Source of the DNA: Coniferiporia sulphurascens
Taxonomy: Eukaryota; Basidiomycota; Agaricomycetes; Hymenochaetales; Hymenochaetaceae
NCBI GenBank assembly: GCA_002794785.1
Contig: NBBA01000007.1
Span: 1 to 64,000 of the forward strand
Length of the DNA: 64,000 nt
Direction: 5' to 3'
Shown here: positions 45,841 through 56,825 of the stretch, in pieces
Position numbering within the stretch: position 1 is the stretch's first letter
How the letters are laid out: the number at the start of each line of letters is the position of its first letter
The notes under the pieces: model-generated
Databases searched by the model: none
What the model saw: the letters and a program-made list of their open reading frames with translations, nothing else
Told to the model about the DNA's origin: nothing
Made by a program: the position numbers and the translations under genes

Positions 45841-46827
45841 ATGTCATCCATGAATGTTCAAGACGGATCGGGGGATTTCCTGGCTCATGCGCCATACGCG
45901 AAAGGCAGGAAGCATTTTACCTGCAAATACAAAGGGAGCTGTTTTTGCGGGACAGTCAAGTTCGAACTTGCGGAAGATCCGCTCGGTGAGGAACTTTAAA
46001 GCAGCATCATTAAAAACGGAACTAATAGTATCTCTGAGCTCGCAGACGCAAGCTATTGTCACTGGTGACTGCCACACTTCTCAAAATGTGATAATATGCT
46101 CACGATACTCGCTTCGCAAGTCGGGATTGCCAGCGGTACACAAATCCCGCAGCTCTTCCTGCTACTTCTTACTCACTTCGCCGCCTTCAGGCTGCATGGC
46201 GCCCCATACCAATGGGTTTGCTTGTCCTTCATCTTACCCGGCTTGACACCGCAGTCTGAGAAATTTTACGCCAAGTAGGCCGCCATAATACACAAAGACG
46301 CCGTGCTTTTTACCGAGGGTCAAAAAGAGCTCCTTTTTTACAATTCATCGTGAGATTTGCAACAGTGGACGGCCCCTTCTCAGCTCATAAAGGCCATTTT
46401 AGTGATAAAGCAACCGCACACAAACTCCCTTGCAAGGTCTGCTGCTCCAAATGTCGCGCGCCTTTGGCGGACGAGGGCCGAAATATGATGTTGATGTTCC
46501 CTTCTGCCATCCACTTCGAAAACGGTGTAATACCAGGTAAGTATCATTAGAATTGGAGTGGGTAGTGAAACATACTCAACAGTTGTAGATTCGTTCAAAT
46601 CGTGAGAGAGATCACTTCGAAAAATTTTCACGAGAACTCATGGAAGTTTGGCTGGAACTTCGGCGCAGGACTCATCACATGTAGGGCTATCATATCAAAG
46701 ATCAACTGATGCCATATATGAATTAATGCCAACCAGGTTCTATGGGTCGCGCGTCGCAGAAGTTCTCGATGGCATTCCTAAATACCTCGGCAAGAAGGGA
46801 GATCGTCCGTACAGCGGCGCAGAGTGA
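45841..46827 (+). CDS. GFA-family (CENP-V/S-(hydroxymethyl)glutathione synthase fold) zinc protein, micro-exon gene
   Basis: Small zinc-binding protein of the GFA/CENP-V fold; some members act on formaldehyde-glutathione adducts, most fungal ones are uncharacterised. Nine exons keep frame: 45841-45985, 46046-46064, 46121-46135, 46191-46215, 46279-46349, 46403-46536, 46589-46601, 46669-46680 and 46737-46827. The sum is 525 nt, 174 residues plus TGA. Zinc ligands: GSCFCGTVKF (exon 1), DASYCHCRDCQRLHGAPYQW assembled from exons 2, 3 and 4, and CCSKCRAPLADEGRNMMLMF (exon 6). The C-terminus has HHMFYGSRVAEVLDGIPKY. All introns have GT/AG ends. Reading straight through would look like a frameshifted pseudogene; the splice model restores every family motif. 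Confidence 0.87.
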
Positions 46828-48040
46828 GTCTTTTGAGGGACCGAGAAAGTCACGCTGACACGATGAAATATGGAAGGCTATCGCGGGTCTAGGACGGGCG
46901 CGCCTATCCTTACCCACTGAAAATTGTACGAGCTACTTTTTCGTATGTACATATGGAAAAGAAATTCAATAAACGATTGTGTGCAAATATGTGCGTCTGA
47001 TATTGGATTGACGACCGTTCTGTGAAGATAAATTATTGATGAGCACGGTCGCCTACTTGATTCCTGCCGATAAATGCCAATATTCTCACACGTAACACAG
47101 CTGTTGTGTTCGAAGGAGTTCGCTTTAGGCCGATTCCCGTTATTCGCTTGGCGGCGATTTCGCGCCGTAATATACACGCGATGGTGGAACCGCGAAGGCA
47201 GGTACAGTGCGCTACAAGTGCGCTGTTAGACTTATGTGCATCGTCGGGCACAAGCCCCCATGTGGCCTTGCTGCAACCCGACAACAACCCGCAAACCATA
47301 GAAGGCGCAGAGGCATGAGTATGGCCTCACCCGGAGTGAGAAATTTTAGCCCAATTCTGACCTTCTACGCAATTCTTACAAGCTGCCTAGAATAATAACG
47401 CTTATTAAGCAGCCCGATGCCGCTCCGAAGACGGATGCGTAGAATTTGATCGCTTCTGGTCCAAACCCTTTTTAAGTCTACATATGCCTTCGGTCACAGG
47501 TTAATAGCATATTGACAGCGTTGCTGGTCATTGCGGTCGGTGTAACCAGGTCTCGATCTTAGTCGGAGCAAATTGTTCATATTGGCGCAAGTCGGTATAA
47601 CTCATCGTAACTTTTTAGATGAACGAAACATGATCCAGGCATTGCACCCGTTCGGATGCATCGTGTTCGGTGAGACTTGAGGCGGTAAAGCGTCTGTTCT
47701 ACTAATACTACGGTCCCATTGCCTTCCTGATGGCGCTCCAAGCATCCGGAGTCCTTCTCGGGGAGAAGAAAGTACATGCCGGTTCCGCCGACTAGTAAGG
47801 CACGTCTCCATCATTCGCGAATAAATATACCTGCCTCGCGCCTGGCACGAAGTATACAGTGAACCTGAATTGTTCCGCATTTATGCAGTTAATCGAATTA
47901 GTACACCTAGGTCATTTCGAGGCGCAGATTCATCTGGAGATGCCTATAAGAGCCCTCTGTTTGTCTACGCCTTGGACTGAGAGCGTTGGATTTAATTCTC
48001 TTCCCTTAGGTAGTCCTCACCTGCTCGCTAGACTACAGTG
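46828..48040. other. Gene-free intergenic region
   Basis: 1.2 kb of short frames without motifs; the 3' end should contain the hydrophobin promoter. Confidence 0.45.
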
Positions 48041-48544
48041 ATGCAGTTCCTCAGAGTCCTTTACCCTCTTTTCCTTGTCTTCGCCCTACTTTCCGTCGCT
48101 TTCGCAAATTCCAATCCAAAGCCCTCCCAGAAGCCGAAGCCGTCGCCGACGCCAAAGCCGCCATCTTGCAGTACCGAGCTGCTCTGCTGCTTGTCTCTCG
48201 CAGAGCCAATTTCTCTGGCCGTATCAGTACTTCTGGCCCTGCTCGGAATCGATCTCTCCTCGGAGCAGAAGGACCTAGAATGCGGTTTGACGTGCAACCC
48301 GTTTGCGTCTGGCCCATTCATAGAAGAATGGTGAGCCTTCACATCCTTGTGTCTGCTGCAAGCCACGTTGAACATATACTCTTTTGCGCTTATAGTATTG
48401 GAAAACCTGCGTGTTGCGACAAGAGCTATGGTAAGACTCTATCTTTTGGAAAACAGGTATCCGTATACTTTTGCCGACTCACATGTATCGTTCATTTCAG
48501 AGTCGGGCATTATCGCAATCGGGTGCAAGGAGGTCAGCATCTGA
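48041..48544 (+). CDS. Class I hydrophobin
   Basis: Secreted amphipathic protein that self-assembles on hyphal and spore surfaces. Three exons: 48041-48330, 48396-48430 and 48501-48544. Signal peptide MQFLRVLYPLFLVFALLSVA, then a Pro/Lys-rich linker (PKPSQKPKPSPTPKP). The eight-cysteine pattern is complete: CSTELLCC (C1-C3), LTCNPF (C4, 34 residues on), EECIGKPACC (C5-C7, with five residues between C5 and CC) and IGC (C8) five residues before the stop. Spacing fits class I. A ninth cysteine lies four residues before C4 (LECGLTC). Start chosen at the ATG giving a clean signal peptide. Confidence 0.92.
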
Positions 48545-48934
48545 TTCAGTGTATAGTGAGGTACGGACGCGAGAGAGATGTCGTCGGTCCGCTTGCATCT
48601 AGCGTCGAAGGCAACACCTTGCCCCTGAAATCGAAGTACGGACGCTACAACACCCCTGCCACGCACCTTGTTAACCATAATAACGGTTCTATAGACCCTT
48701 CGTGTTTACATCCTCACTTGAAGGCTCGAGTCCATTCTTTTCTTTCTACGCGTCCCCCTCAGAGTAAATCCCTAAACGAGATTGACACTTACCCCTGTAC
48801 TATCGCACCCTCCTTTCCTTTTAAACCTTTCCCAGTTGTCGCGTAAATAGTTCTCCCCACCTGAAGTTTTTTGTTTACGACTTGATGTGGTCGCTAGCTA
48901 TTGTTGTATATTACGGAGTTGTCTAGGTTCCGAG
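48545..48934. other. Hydrophobin 3' flank
   Basis: 390 bp, no gene or repeat seen; the frame continuing from the hydrophobin region on the plus strand is non-coding by composition. Confidence 0.45.
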
Positions 48935-49281
48935 TCATCTAGCGCCGCCACTGCATGTTGTAAGATGACGGGGTTCGCGGGCATTTGGGAAGATGATGTG
49001 TTCCTGAGGGGAGTGCGCCGCGGTGAGAATATGAGCGGGCGAAGTATGCGGGAAGTGGGCGGCTAAAAAGGAGCGAGAAAACGGTGATAAAGAGGATAGC
49101 ATGTAGCGTTTAGGAGACCGATGGCCGTACCTATGATGTGGATCTTCTTTTCTGGCACGGCTGCAGTCTTGAAGGGGCCCCAAGGTGCGCCCGTCCGGAC
49201 TCCGACACGATCTTTGACGTTCAGCATCGAAAGCGCGTTCGAGGTATAAGGGACAAGAATTTGGAAGACGATGAGATGCAT
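48935..49281 (-). CDS. Possible small two-exon gene, unrecognised
   Basis: Two minus-strand exons, 49281-49131 and 49062-48935, join at GT/AG in frame to a closed 92-residue ORF (MHLIVFQILVPYTSNALSML start; SGGAR before TGA). An upstream frame on the same strand (49429 on) may be a further exon. No domain is recognised and the second exon has odd His/Pro-rich composition, so it may not be a gene. Confidence 0.25.
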
Positions 49282-49429
49282 GTAAGTTTCTTCGCTCCCG
49301 GCCCGCGCCCTTGACTACTTGGGTAACTCTCGGAAACGTCCGGAATGTGCCGAGAAAGATGATGGAATGTAATTTTCTCACCGTAGTCCCTCCGAGTTCT
49401 GCTTTAGTCCTCTTCAAGATCGTTAGCAC

Positions 49430-51560
49430 TTTAGTACCTTCGTTCTCTCCGAACGTGTCAATTGGGTACCTTCAACCCCTTCGAAAGTCCTTTTTCTCTC
49501 TTGCTGGCTCGTACTTTTCTTATCTCGCTTGGTCATTTTCCCGGAGAGGGGCCTTGCAGGAGATGTGCGGGCGTAGCGCCGCTGTCAACGTACGTGGGAG
49601 ATTCATTTCGATATTGCCAATCTTCCAGGTGCCCCCTTGAGATCATGAGATTTGATAATTACAAACCATATTCGCGCACGCTAATCAACACCCGTTAAGT
49701 TGTCGAGGAGCTCGTACCCCAGACGTATGGTAGTTCTCCTAAAAGCCAGATCAGTGCGTGAATCAAACTTGGCGGCGCACAAACTTCACGGGAGTTCAAA
49801 CAGGATAAGCTCTGATAAGCGATCACGTGTACCTTCGCTAGCATCCCGCGGCTATGAGGTTATTCTCTCGGGTTCCGTCAAGTTGCGTCAACGAATAACA
49901 GACTACATGTAACTGGTATCGAACTCGCCCGTCCGCCCTCAGAGCTCTGTTTCGTATGTCGGGGAATATTCGCATACACTTATAGGTGACCTGCGCAAAA
50001 TACCACGGTGATGTGTCCGTCACGGTAAGGTTTCCGAAATCTAGACAATTAATGGCCAACAGATCTAGCGGTCTGTCTGCAGGAGCACAAGTGTGTATGA
50101 CCACTACTGGCCACAAACACAGCGCTCACGTCGTGGTCGTACCGACTTCATTAATATTTCGCGGATTTCCCTCATCCGCAGGTGCGAGCCACCCGGATTC
50201 TCAGACTCACTACCTTTTCGAAAACTTCACACGCTCCTCCGCCGTTTGCACGCCCCCGTTTGTGCATGCCCGCAGCCCTGCTTCAGGTTGATCTCTCCGT
50301 GGCTGGCACCGGACGGACGAGCAAGAAACAGACGGAGAGCACTGATAAAGTACGCACATCACCCGGTGGGCTGAGCATAAATCGGAATTCGAATACGCTA
50401 TCATAAGGTCGACGCAGGGGTTCATGATAAACAGTTATCAAGATTTTATGCGCGGGATGGACTGTTGCCTTAGGTGCGTATCTTCTTAACCCCCTAAAAA
50501 GACCCCAGCCCGCATAATGCGCTCTTCACGCGCAGCGTTTCCGGCGGTCCTGCATCCGCCCGGCGCCACTTACGCACCGCCCCTAATTGCTGGCGCGCAA
50601 CTTCCGGGACCAATTCACATTGCTGTCTATCATAGTGCGCGAAAATTGACTGAGGTGCAGCTACCCCTTTTACCGACTCGGGCGGTGTGGTGGTACAGTG
50701 GAGATTTGCGGAGGTCGGATTACACAGCGCTGGCTTTGACGTGTGGAGTTAATATATAATTTAATAGGCGGAACGATGGAGAACAGATCCATCGGTAAAT
50801 CTTTCAGTGCCAGCTAATTAATTGTAGGGCCGATATGTTCTTTATGGGGTGACCGATCATATTTTTCTGCAGTCGACCGACAGCCGCCCACTGCGCGTGG
50901 CCAAGCTGCACTTGGACTCGCGGGTTAAGGCCCAGGTCACGTTAGGTTAGAACCCAGAGAACATTAATGTGGGCTTGCGTTGAGCGCAGGAGGGTCACGA
51001 TGGGAGCTTTCCTTCGTGTTTGTGCTTAGGGAGGACTGAGGGTCTCCTAGAGATAGAGATGGTTCTTTGTCCGAATAATATGACCCTGGAAACCCCTTTC
51101 CGAGGCGGGAAATCCAATTCAAAAATAAGTGCTACGACGAATTTATTCATCGAGTCACCAATATGGGACGAGTTATTTGAGCTTATTAATTGGGGGGCGA
51201 AGCCCTCCAGTTATCCGGTTAGGGGCTCTCAAAAAGCTAGCTTAGTCAGTGGTAGCTTGATGCTGTGCGGACCCCCCCCCCCCCGTGAGAACATCCTCTT
51301 GCCCCTCAAGCCAGCCCCGAAAAAGGCCATTCCCTTGCTCAACTAGGATTAAGCCGTGTGCATAGCTTCGCCTCTCCACTCTATGTGGGCTCCCCACATA
51401 TATTAACATAGTTTCTACATCCTATATTAGAACGTGCGCACTAGTATAGCGCTAAAGTAGGATGTTTTTAGCAAAGCAATTATCAGATAGACACTCCCAC
51501 TCATCTTGACGGGCTCGATATCTCTTTCTTAGGTTTTGGCCGCCTAGATATTCTGCTCAG
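49430..51560. other. Gene-free region
   Basis: 2.1 kb with only short frames. It contains a 13-base C-run (51272-51284). No repeat, RNA gene or protein motif recognised. Confidence 0.4.
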
Positions 51561-51706
51561 AACGACGACTCGCCAACACCCCTTGACCTCTAACCACCAT
51601 CATCTCACCCAGTGCACATCCACTTGCACCACCCCTAAACTCCCTGGGTTAACCACCCACACCAGTCCTCACTCACAGTAGACATCCATCGAGCTGTTTT
51701 ACAGCC

Positions 51707-52246
51707 TTGTTCATCATTCCACTCCCCCTTTCCCCCATTCCCCCATGCCCCCTTCTATTCCTTCACCTCCCAGTGCCAAACTTCAAAACCGATACCACAT
51801 ATGAACCTTTCAACCTCGTTGACGAAAATCAGCACATATTAGACTGGGCCATATGCCAGTACAAACTACAGGTCATCAGCATTATTGAGCAACCACACAA
51901 TTCACGGCATATCCTCCTCTACCGAGAACACCTCAACTTTTATGGCCCATGCATGGACTTAACATCAGTCCTCCTACAATTTGCAGTCAACTTCACACCT
52001 CATGGCAACCTGCCCCTAGCCTCATGCACACATGCCGCTCCAAGTGCTGTCACGTCACCCCTCTCAGAGTCACAAATTTCGGACATTAAACAATTCAAAC
52101 CACACCCACCTGCACATCATAAAAAATCAAGTAGTTTCTCCCACCTTACACAATCAGTATTAGCCATCATAGAATCCATAAAACCGCCACCCCCTCCTAC
52201 ACAATTTGTTATTCCAATTCATATCCCACCTGACAAAATTATTTAG
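51707..52246 (+). CDS. 179-codon ORF inside the retroposed element, unrecognised
   Basis: Open from ATG 51707 to TAG 52244-52246 without introns, covering most of the element. Early part Pro/Leu-rich; middle reads NLVDENQHILDWAICQYKLQ and IIEQPHNSRHILLYREHLNF; the end is Pro-rich (KPPPPPTQFVIPI). I recognise no domain. The ORF may be real (an element-coded protein) or allowed by the skewed, G-poor composition, which lowers stop-codon frequency. Confidence 0.35.
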   Translation: MFIIPLPLSPIPPCPLLFLHLPVPNFKTDTTYEPFNLVDENQHILDWAICQYKLQVISIIEQPHNSRHILLYREHLNFYGPCMDLTSVLLQFAVNFTPHGNLPLASCTHAAPSAVTSPLSESQISDIKQFKPHPPAHHKKSSSFSHLTQSVLAIIESIKPPPPPTQFVIPIHIPPDKII

Positions 52247-52390
52247 ACACTTCCGACCACAAAACCTCACACATCCATAGCCTTAAACCCAGACACTTTA
52301 TACCTTGTTAATCTCCTCTTGCACGATACTTCATATGGTCTCATATCCACATCTTTTACTTTGTAATGTAGCAGTATATAAATGCAGAAT

Positions 52391-52430
52391 TAAAAAAAAT
52401 AAAAATAAAAATAAAAATAAAAATAAAAAA
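52391..52430. repeat. AAAAAT microsatellite tail
   Basis: About five AAAAAT units with flanking A-runs; it forms the 3' tail of the retroposed element and abuts the right target duplication. Confidence 0.9.
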
Positions 52431-52625
52431 AACGACGACTCGCTTGGGCGATTCGGCCCGTTCGACCTGGGCACATGACTCACTCAGAGTCACTCCCTCG
52501 GGCACACAGCCCACAGCGTGCAGACCATCCTGCAGGGTTCTACATAACCTCCAAACCCATCATGTGGAAGAATGTCAGCGTCCCGACGTTACATCCTCGT
52601 TACATCACCCAATTAACGACCTCTA

Positions 52626-53546
52626 ATGTCCTCGCATCCCCGTACACCTATCACGATCGCACCGACAACACCTGCTGATCTCTCCGCGATCACTGAATGC
52701 GAGCTACTCGCGTTCACAGGTGCCTCTGACCGTTTCTCACACCTCCTCTTCCCCTTCCGCGAGCCGCTTGTGCGCGCAGGTGTGCACCCGCGTCACTGGC
52801 CCGACTTCGCCGCGGGCGTGCGTCGCCATGCGCGATGGATGCGAGACGGTTTGCTGCTTTTCACTGCGTTCGTTCCCGATGAGGCTGACGCAGGCGGTGG
52901 AGCGCCTCGCGCTGTGGGGATGGCGGCGCTCGAGTTGCCGCGCAAGAATACGGCAGCTATTCGTATGAAAAAGGAATGGGCGGAGAAGGCACTCGAAGAC
53001 TATGTGTACCCATCGATGGACACTGTGCAGGACAAGCTACTGGGGGAACCGACGGGCGTGAATGTTGAGCTCAAAGTTCTGGCTAAAGCCGCCATGAAGA
53101 AGGGCCGTGAGGAATATTCGCGTGTCCGTGACTGCTATGTACTGTGCGTTATCCTGTTTTCACAGTCAATGCTGTCAACCTAATTCCTCCTTTCAACAAC
53201 TCTACACGATTCCTATTGCTCCCCTTCGGACCCCAGTAACTTGCTCTTCGTACATCCCCATTTCGAGAGACGCGGTGTTGGCTCCGCCCTACTCGCACAC
53301 TGCACCGCGCTAGCAGACGCAGCGCACATGCCGGTATACCTCGAAGCGACGGGCCCCGGCGCGCCATTGTACGCAGCTCGAGAGTTCGAGACGATCAGCG
53401 TGCTCCGGCTGGAGTACCGAGATGAAACTATCGAGCTGCCTATCATGGTGCGCGATCCTAAGGCTATAGGAGTGGACGCCCATAAAGGCGCTGCGAAGGA
53501 CAGGCAGGTGGAGGATAGGCATGAAGCTGCACGCCTGGCTCGCTGA
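52626..53546 (+). CDS. GNAT-family N-acetyltransferase
   Basis: Acetyl-CoA-dependent transferase of the type common in fungal secondary metabolism and detoxification; substrate unknown. Exon 1 starts MSSHPRTPITIAPTTPADLS (52626) and includes the insertion typical of fungal GNATs with EWAEKALEDYVYP. A short intron (about 53142-53235) joins DCYVL to NLLFVHPHFERRGVGSALLA, where RRGVGSALL is the acetyl-CoA pyrophosphate loop (motif A). It continues with MPVYLEATGPGAPLY (motif B) and ends at TGA 53544-53546. Intact, about 275 residues. The start lies just after the retroposed element, whose insertion point is about 180 bp upstream. Confidence 0.85.
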
Positions 53547-55379
53547 AGAAGGTTCATGACTGATAGATGTCGGACGGAAAGTAGAAGGCGGGGCGGGACA
53601 AGAGACAAATCGAACCTCTGGTTTGCGCTCGTCATTGTATGTTACCATCTTGACCTGTTGTCGTATCCTACGACCGTTGTCGGATCGTACATGAACGCGT
53701 TCTTCATGAAAACGATATCATGCTTTCTTTGCTGTGTATCGATATATGGCGAATTTGTGCCTTCTATGTCCGCTCGCGCCAATAATAATATCAATTTACA
53801 CACTGGCGCCGCGTCAGTTTCCTTCCCCACCCATGTACAGAGCAGCAAAGCGAAGCACAACACAGGGGAACGCCAGGAAACAAGCCGACGCCCCAATTCC
53901 AGTTCCAGTCCCTCCGGCCCCACCTCAAGATACGCGGCCAATACTAAGCGTAAGAAGTGGCGAGCCGCGCTCGTCTTCCACAGAGTTTGGCCTTGATAAT
54001 AACTAGATAGCGTGGAGAGTTGCCTTTGAAGACAATTTCGATTGCAAAAAGTAATGTTCTTTTCAATATACACTTTGAAGCGTCTTGAGCACCAATGGCA
54101 ACATCTAGTATCCGGATTCTAGAGTGGGAGGAGTCGGGAATTCGGAATTGGAGCCACCGCAGCCTACGACATGCCACTACGTGACTTTTTGCGGTTTGCT
54201 TAGCCCTTGTATACCGTACGACGTGGTGACAACAAATGTCGTGGAGTGAATGTCCTTGTTGAAGAGGGTCAATACCCTAGTACGACGGGCTCCCTGATTG
54301 GACCACGCGGAGCAGCAGGAGTCAGGACACCGGACGTAATGGTGCCGAAAGCTCTCTCAGTTCGCACGTAGTCCTCGTCAGAAAAAGAAACGTAGCCGAA
54401 GCTGCTGTGCAAAGCGGCCTATTCTGAGTGAGAACTAAACAATGATTCGGCAGTTAGGATCAGACAGACTTTTTCTGTGCACTGTAGTGTAAATAAAATT
54501 CACCGCTCTGTTTCCCGTTTGCTCGCCGTCTCACCGAGTCGCGGACCAGATCAAGCGAGGTTACTTCTGGGCTTTCTCCGCCGAGAGGCATGTCATTAAT
54601 GGTGTGCGTGCGTCGTGAGCATTTTGCACTAGACGTCCGGGGAGTCGCAGTGTCAAACAGCACACGGGATGACGGTCGTGTCGTGAAGCGAGGGTCCCAC
54701 CCCCACTGCTAGAGAAGGGAAGGAGAATAGGGCGATGCGAGCGCGTGCACTGAGTGAGCGGCCTCCCTCGCATAGCTATGATGAAATCGAGCGCGCTCGG
54801 GTGGGCGCTGATGTTGGCGACGTACCCTTATTCCCTGAACGACGGTGCATCTATTGCTTGAGCTCGGCAGCCATTTTGTCGGCCCCACGCACCTAGTTAT
54901 ACATGGGAGAGACTCCTCGGCCTGGTCATGGTGTGCGGAAGAGCCTGAGTCACAAGTAGTTCCCATCCAGTCGGTGCCCGAGAAAAAAGCCTAAACTGAT
55001 CATCCGTCGTGAACCTGATTAATAGCTACAGTGGTCCATCCGTCCGACTCGTCCGTACCCAGAGAGAAATTGGGATATGCAGTTATAACCAGCGAAAGCT
55101 GCGCACGCCGTTTGTCGGGGGCCTGTCTTGCGACGGCGTTACGGGGACGTTATCCTGGTGGTGAGTTTGTGGCGCACAAAAGCGTCTAAAATCAAGCGGT
55201 CTCTTATTTGGACAGTGTTTGTGCACGATCACCGCCTTTCCTGTCCAGAGCGTCGGCCGACGAACGTCTCGCTGTTCTAAGGGGTGCACCTGGACGCCTG
55301 CGGGGACACGGAAATCTACTGGCTGCTTCAGTACCCTTTCTGCTCCCTTGGCTTGGGACTGCAGTCATCTAATGGCTTA
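53547..55379. other. Gene-free region
   Basis: 1.8 kb after the GNAT gene. Short frames only; none carries a motif. A few exon-like strings near 55100-55380 could belong to the orphan fragment that follows. Confidence 0.4.
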
Positions 55380-55399
55380 CTTCAACACTTTCTCTGTAG

Positions 55400-55771
55400 T
55401 GCTTCCCAAGTGATTCTCCACGACCCAGACCTACTGGCAGCAACACGGGTCGGGACGTCGGAGAACGTGTCTGAGCAAGCAGTCCGCATGATGAGGTTTA
55501 ATTGCGCTGCCTACCCGGTCTGGGCGTCGGACACATCAATCGGCACAGTCATTCCAAGTGGGAGGCGTGCGTAATTCCAACTTGAAGAACAGCACTCAAC
55601 CAGCGTCAACCCATTCTCCGCTTACATCTGCCCGCCATTCTTGCCTTCGCCCTGAGAAAGGGCGTATCGTTGGATGAGAACGGAAACCAGATGATATACA
55701 AGGGTGCCGAAATAGCATTTGAGTACACGCAATCAGCCAAGGGCGTACTAATCTACGCTCAGGCGACATAA
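55400..55771 (+). pseudogene. Orphan coding fragment, C-terminal exons of an unrecognised protein
   Basis: An exon-like stretch beginning after an AG at 55399 reads ASQVILHDPDLLAATRVGTS, then EQAVRMMRFNCAAYPVWASD and TVIPSGRR. After a probable intron, a second stretch (about 55605-55771) reads LRLHLPAILAFALRKGVSLD and YKGAEIAFEYTQSAKGVLIY before TAA 55769-55771. Both look like real protein and join plausibly. No start or upstream domain was found, so it may be a decayed gene or the end of one whose 5' exons I missed. Family not recognised. Confidence 0.35.
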
Positions 55772-56188
55772 ATTTATCCTTCGTACGGTGCGTCTGCTAC
55801 ACCCCCTATTATCCATATCGTCTATTCAAGAAACAACTCATAAATTCTCATTTCACTGCGCGGTGTACGCACAACAAACATAGCATTGCCTCCCGAATAT
55901 ACGCTGAATGTGTTCGTACTCGCCGATACCAGTTACGTAACACGCACTCACTCTGCCGTTCCAAACAGGGGAAAGTGGATTCGTCTATCACAAGGCTTAT
56001 ACTCGACAGTGCGATGTCGTAATTCATAGATTTCACGGCTCACACTGCTCCCGGTACATACGAGTGATAACTATCAAATATTCTAAAACTATCTAAAGGT
56101 CGAGTGAAGAGCTAACTTAGTCATTTATTTACAGAAATAGCTCTCATTGTCTACCGCTTAGGAGCATTTAAACCCTCTGCAATTACCA
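55772..56188. other. Intergenic, no gene seen
   Basis: 417 bp between the orphan fragment and the 145-bp palindrome. No motif or repeat recognised. Confidence 0.4.
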
Positions 56189-56333
56189 CAGGACATACGA
56201 TCAATCATATGCTGTCATGACACAGAATCTGATCACCTCCCCAAAGGGATCCAATCCATTTGATGGATCGGATCCCTTTGGGGAGGTGATTGGATTCTGT
56301 GTCATGACAGCATACAATTGATTGTATGTCCTG
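56189..56333. repeat. 145-bp near-perfect palindrome (MITE-like foldback)
   Basis: Arms of about 70 bp start CAGGACATAC and end GTATGTCCTG. Long exact blocks include GCTGTCATGACACAGAATC and TCACCTCCCCAAAGGGATCC, each with its reverse complement in the other arm. Only a few mismatches are seen and the centre (ATCCATTTGATGGAT) is itself nearly symmetric. It could be a small foldback element or a very strong RNA hairpin. No clear flanking duplication was found. Confidence 0.88.
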
Positions 56334-56825
56334 AGGTTCCTGTCCTCTGCTGACATCACAAAAACTGGAAAAATATTACAAGTGATTGCACTTATTGAGC
56401 ATAGGATTATACTTGTATTATATTGCATTTAAGCACTTTATAAGCACTTGTATTGTGTCCTTGATAAGTACTAGTGCATATAAACTTTTTTCGGTTTTTG
56501 TGATGGAGTAACATGTTAAACTTGCTGGCCGCTTTGGTACGGTAAATATATTCATGCACACATATAAGTATTTCATGGTGGGAAAACACTAACAAGCTAT
56601 AAGTACACAACAACAAGAAACCACATGTGTGACAAAAGCCACAAGCCATACAGAAAGCAGACAATGGCAGAAACAAACCAAGCGCAATGAATTTTTGAAC
56701 TACCCTAGTAAAAATGCGGCTCGTCAGAAACAACACTTATAATCATAACAAAAACGCGCCTAGGAATGCTTCAAAATATTGACCCGGGATGAGCCGCTAT
56801 ACCCCAAAAGTGTTCCCCAGTTCAT
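56334..56825. other. AT-rich spacer, no gene seen
   Basis: Low-complexity, AT-rich sequence between the palindrome and the WD40 fragment; the minus-strand frame here is hydrophobic but without motif. Confidence 0.4.

Larger units (their letters stand above)
51561..52443 (+). mobile_element. 857-bp retroposed element with AAAAAT-repeat tail and 13-bp target duplication
   Basis: AACGACGACTCGC occurs at 51561-51573 and again at 52431-52443. Between them lies an 857-bp insert (51574-52430) ending in a tail of (AAAAAT) repeats and A-runs (52391-52430). A simple A-rich 3' repeat next to a 13-bp direct duplication is the signature of LINE-mediated retroposition. The insert is C- and A-rich and G-poor on the plus strand, unlike its surroundings. 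No tRNA-like A/B boxes were seen at its 5' end, so it is not an ordinary tRNA SINE. It could be a non-autonomous element or the 3' part of an unknown LINE or mRNA. Confidence 0.82.

Noticed and set aside
46046..46140. Apparent 2-nt frameshift in the zinc site of the GFA-family gene (GDCHTSQ readable in another frame)
   Set aside because: A GT/AG intron followed by a 15-nt exon (46121-46135) restores the family motif CHCRDCQ in frame, and the whole gene then closes, so a broken gene is the worse explanation.
51272..51284. Run of 13 C
   Set aside because: A simple homopolymer, prone to sequencing error; nothing around it gives it a role.
55440..55560. Orphan fragment as a P450 K-helix remnant
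   Set aside because: RMMRFNCAAYPVW superficially resembles the region after the ExxR motif, but no ExxR, heme loop or I-helix lies in order nearby.
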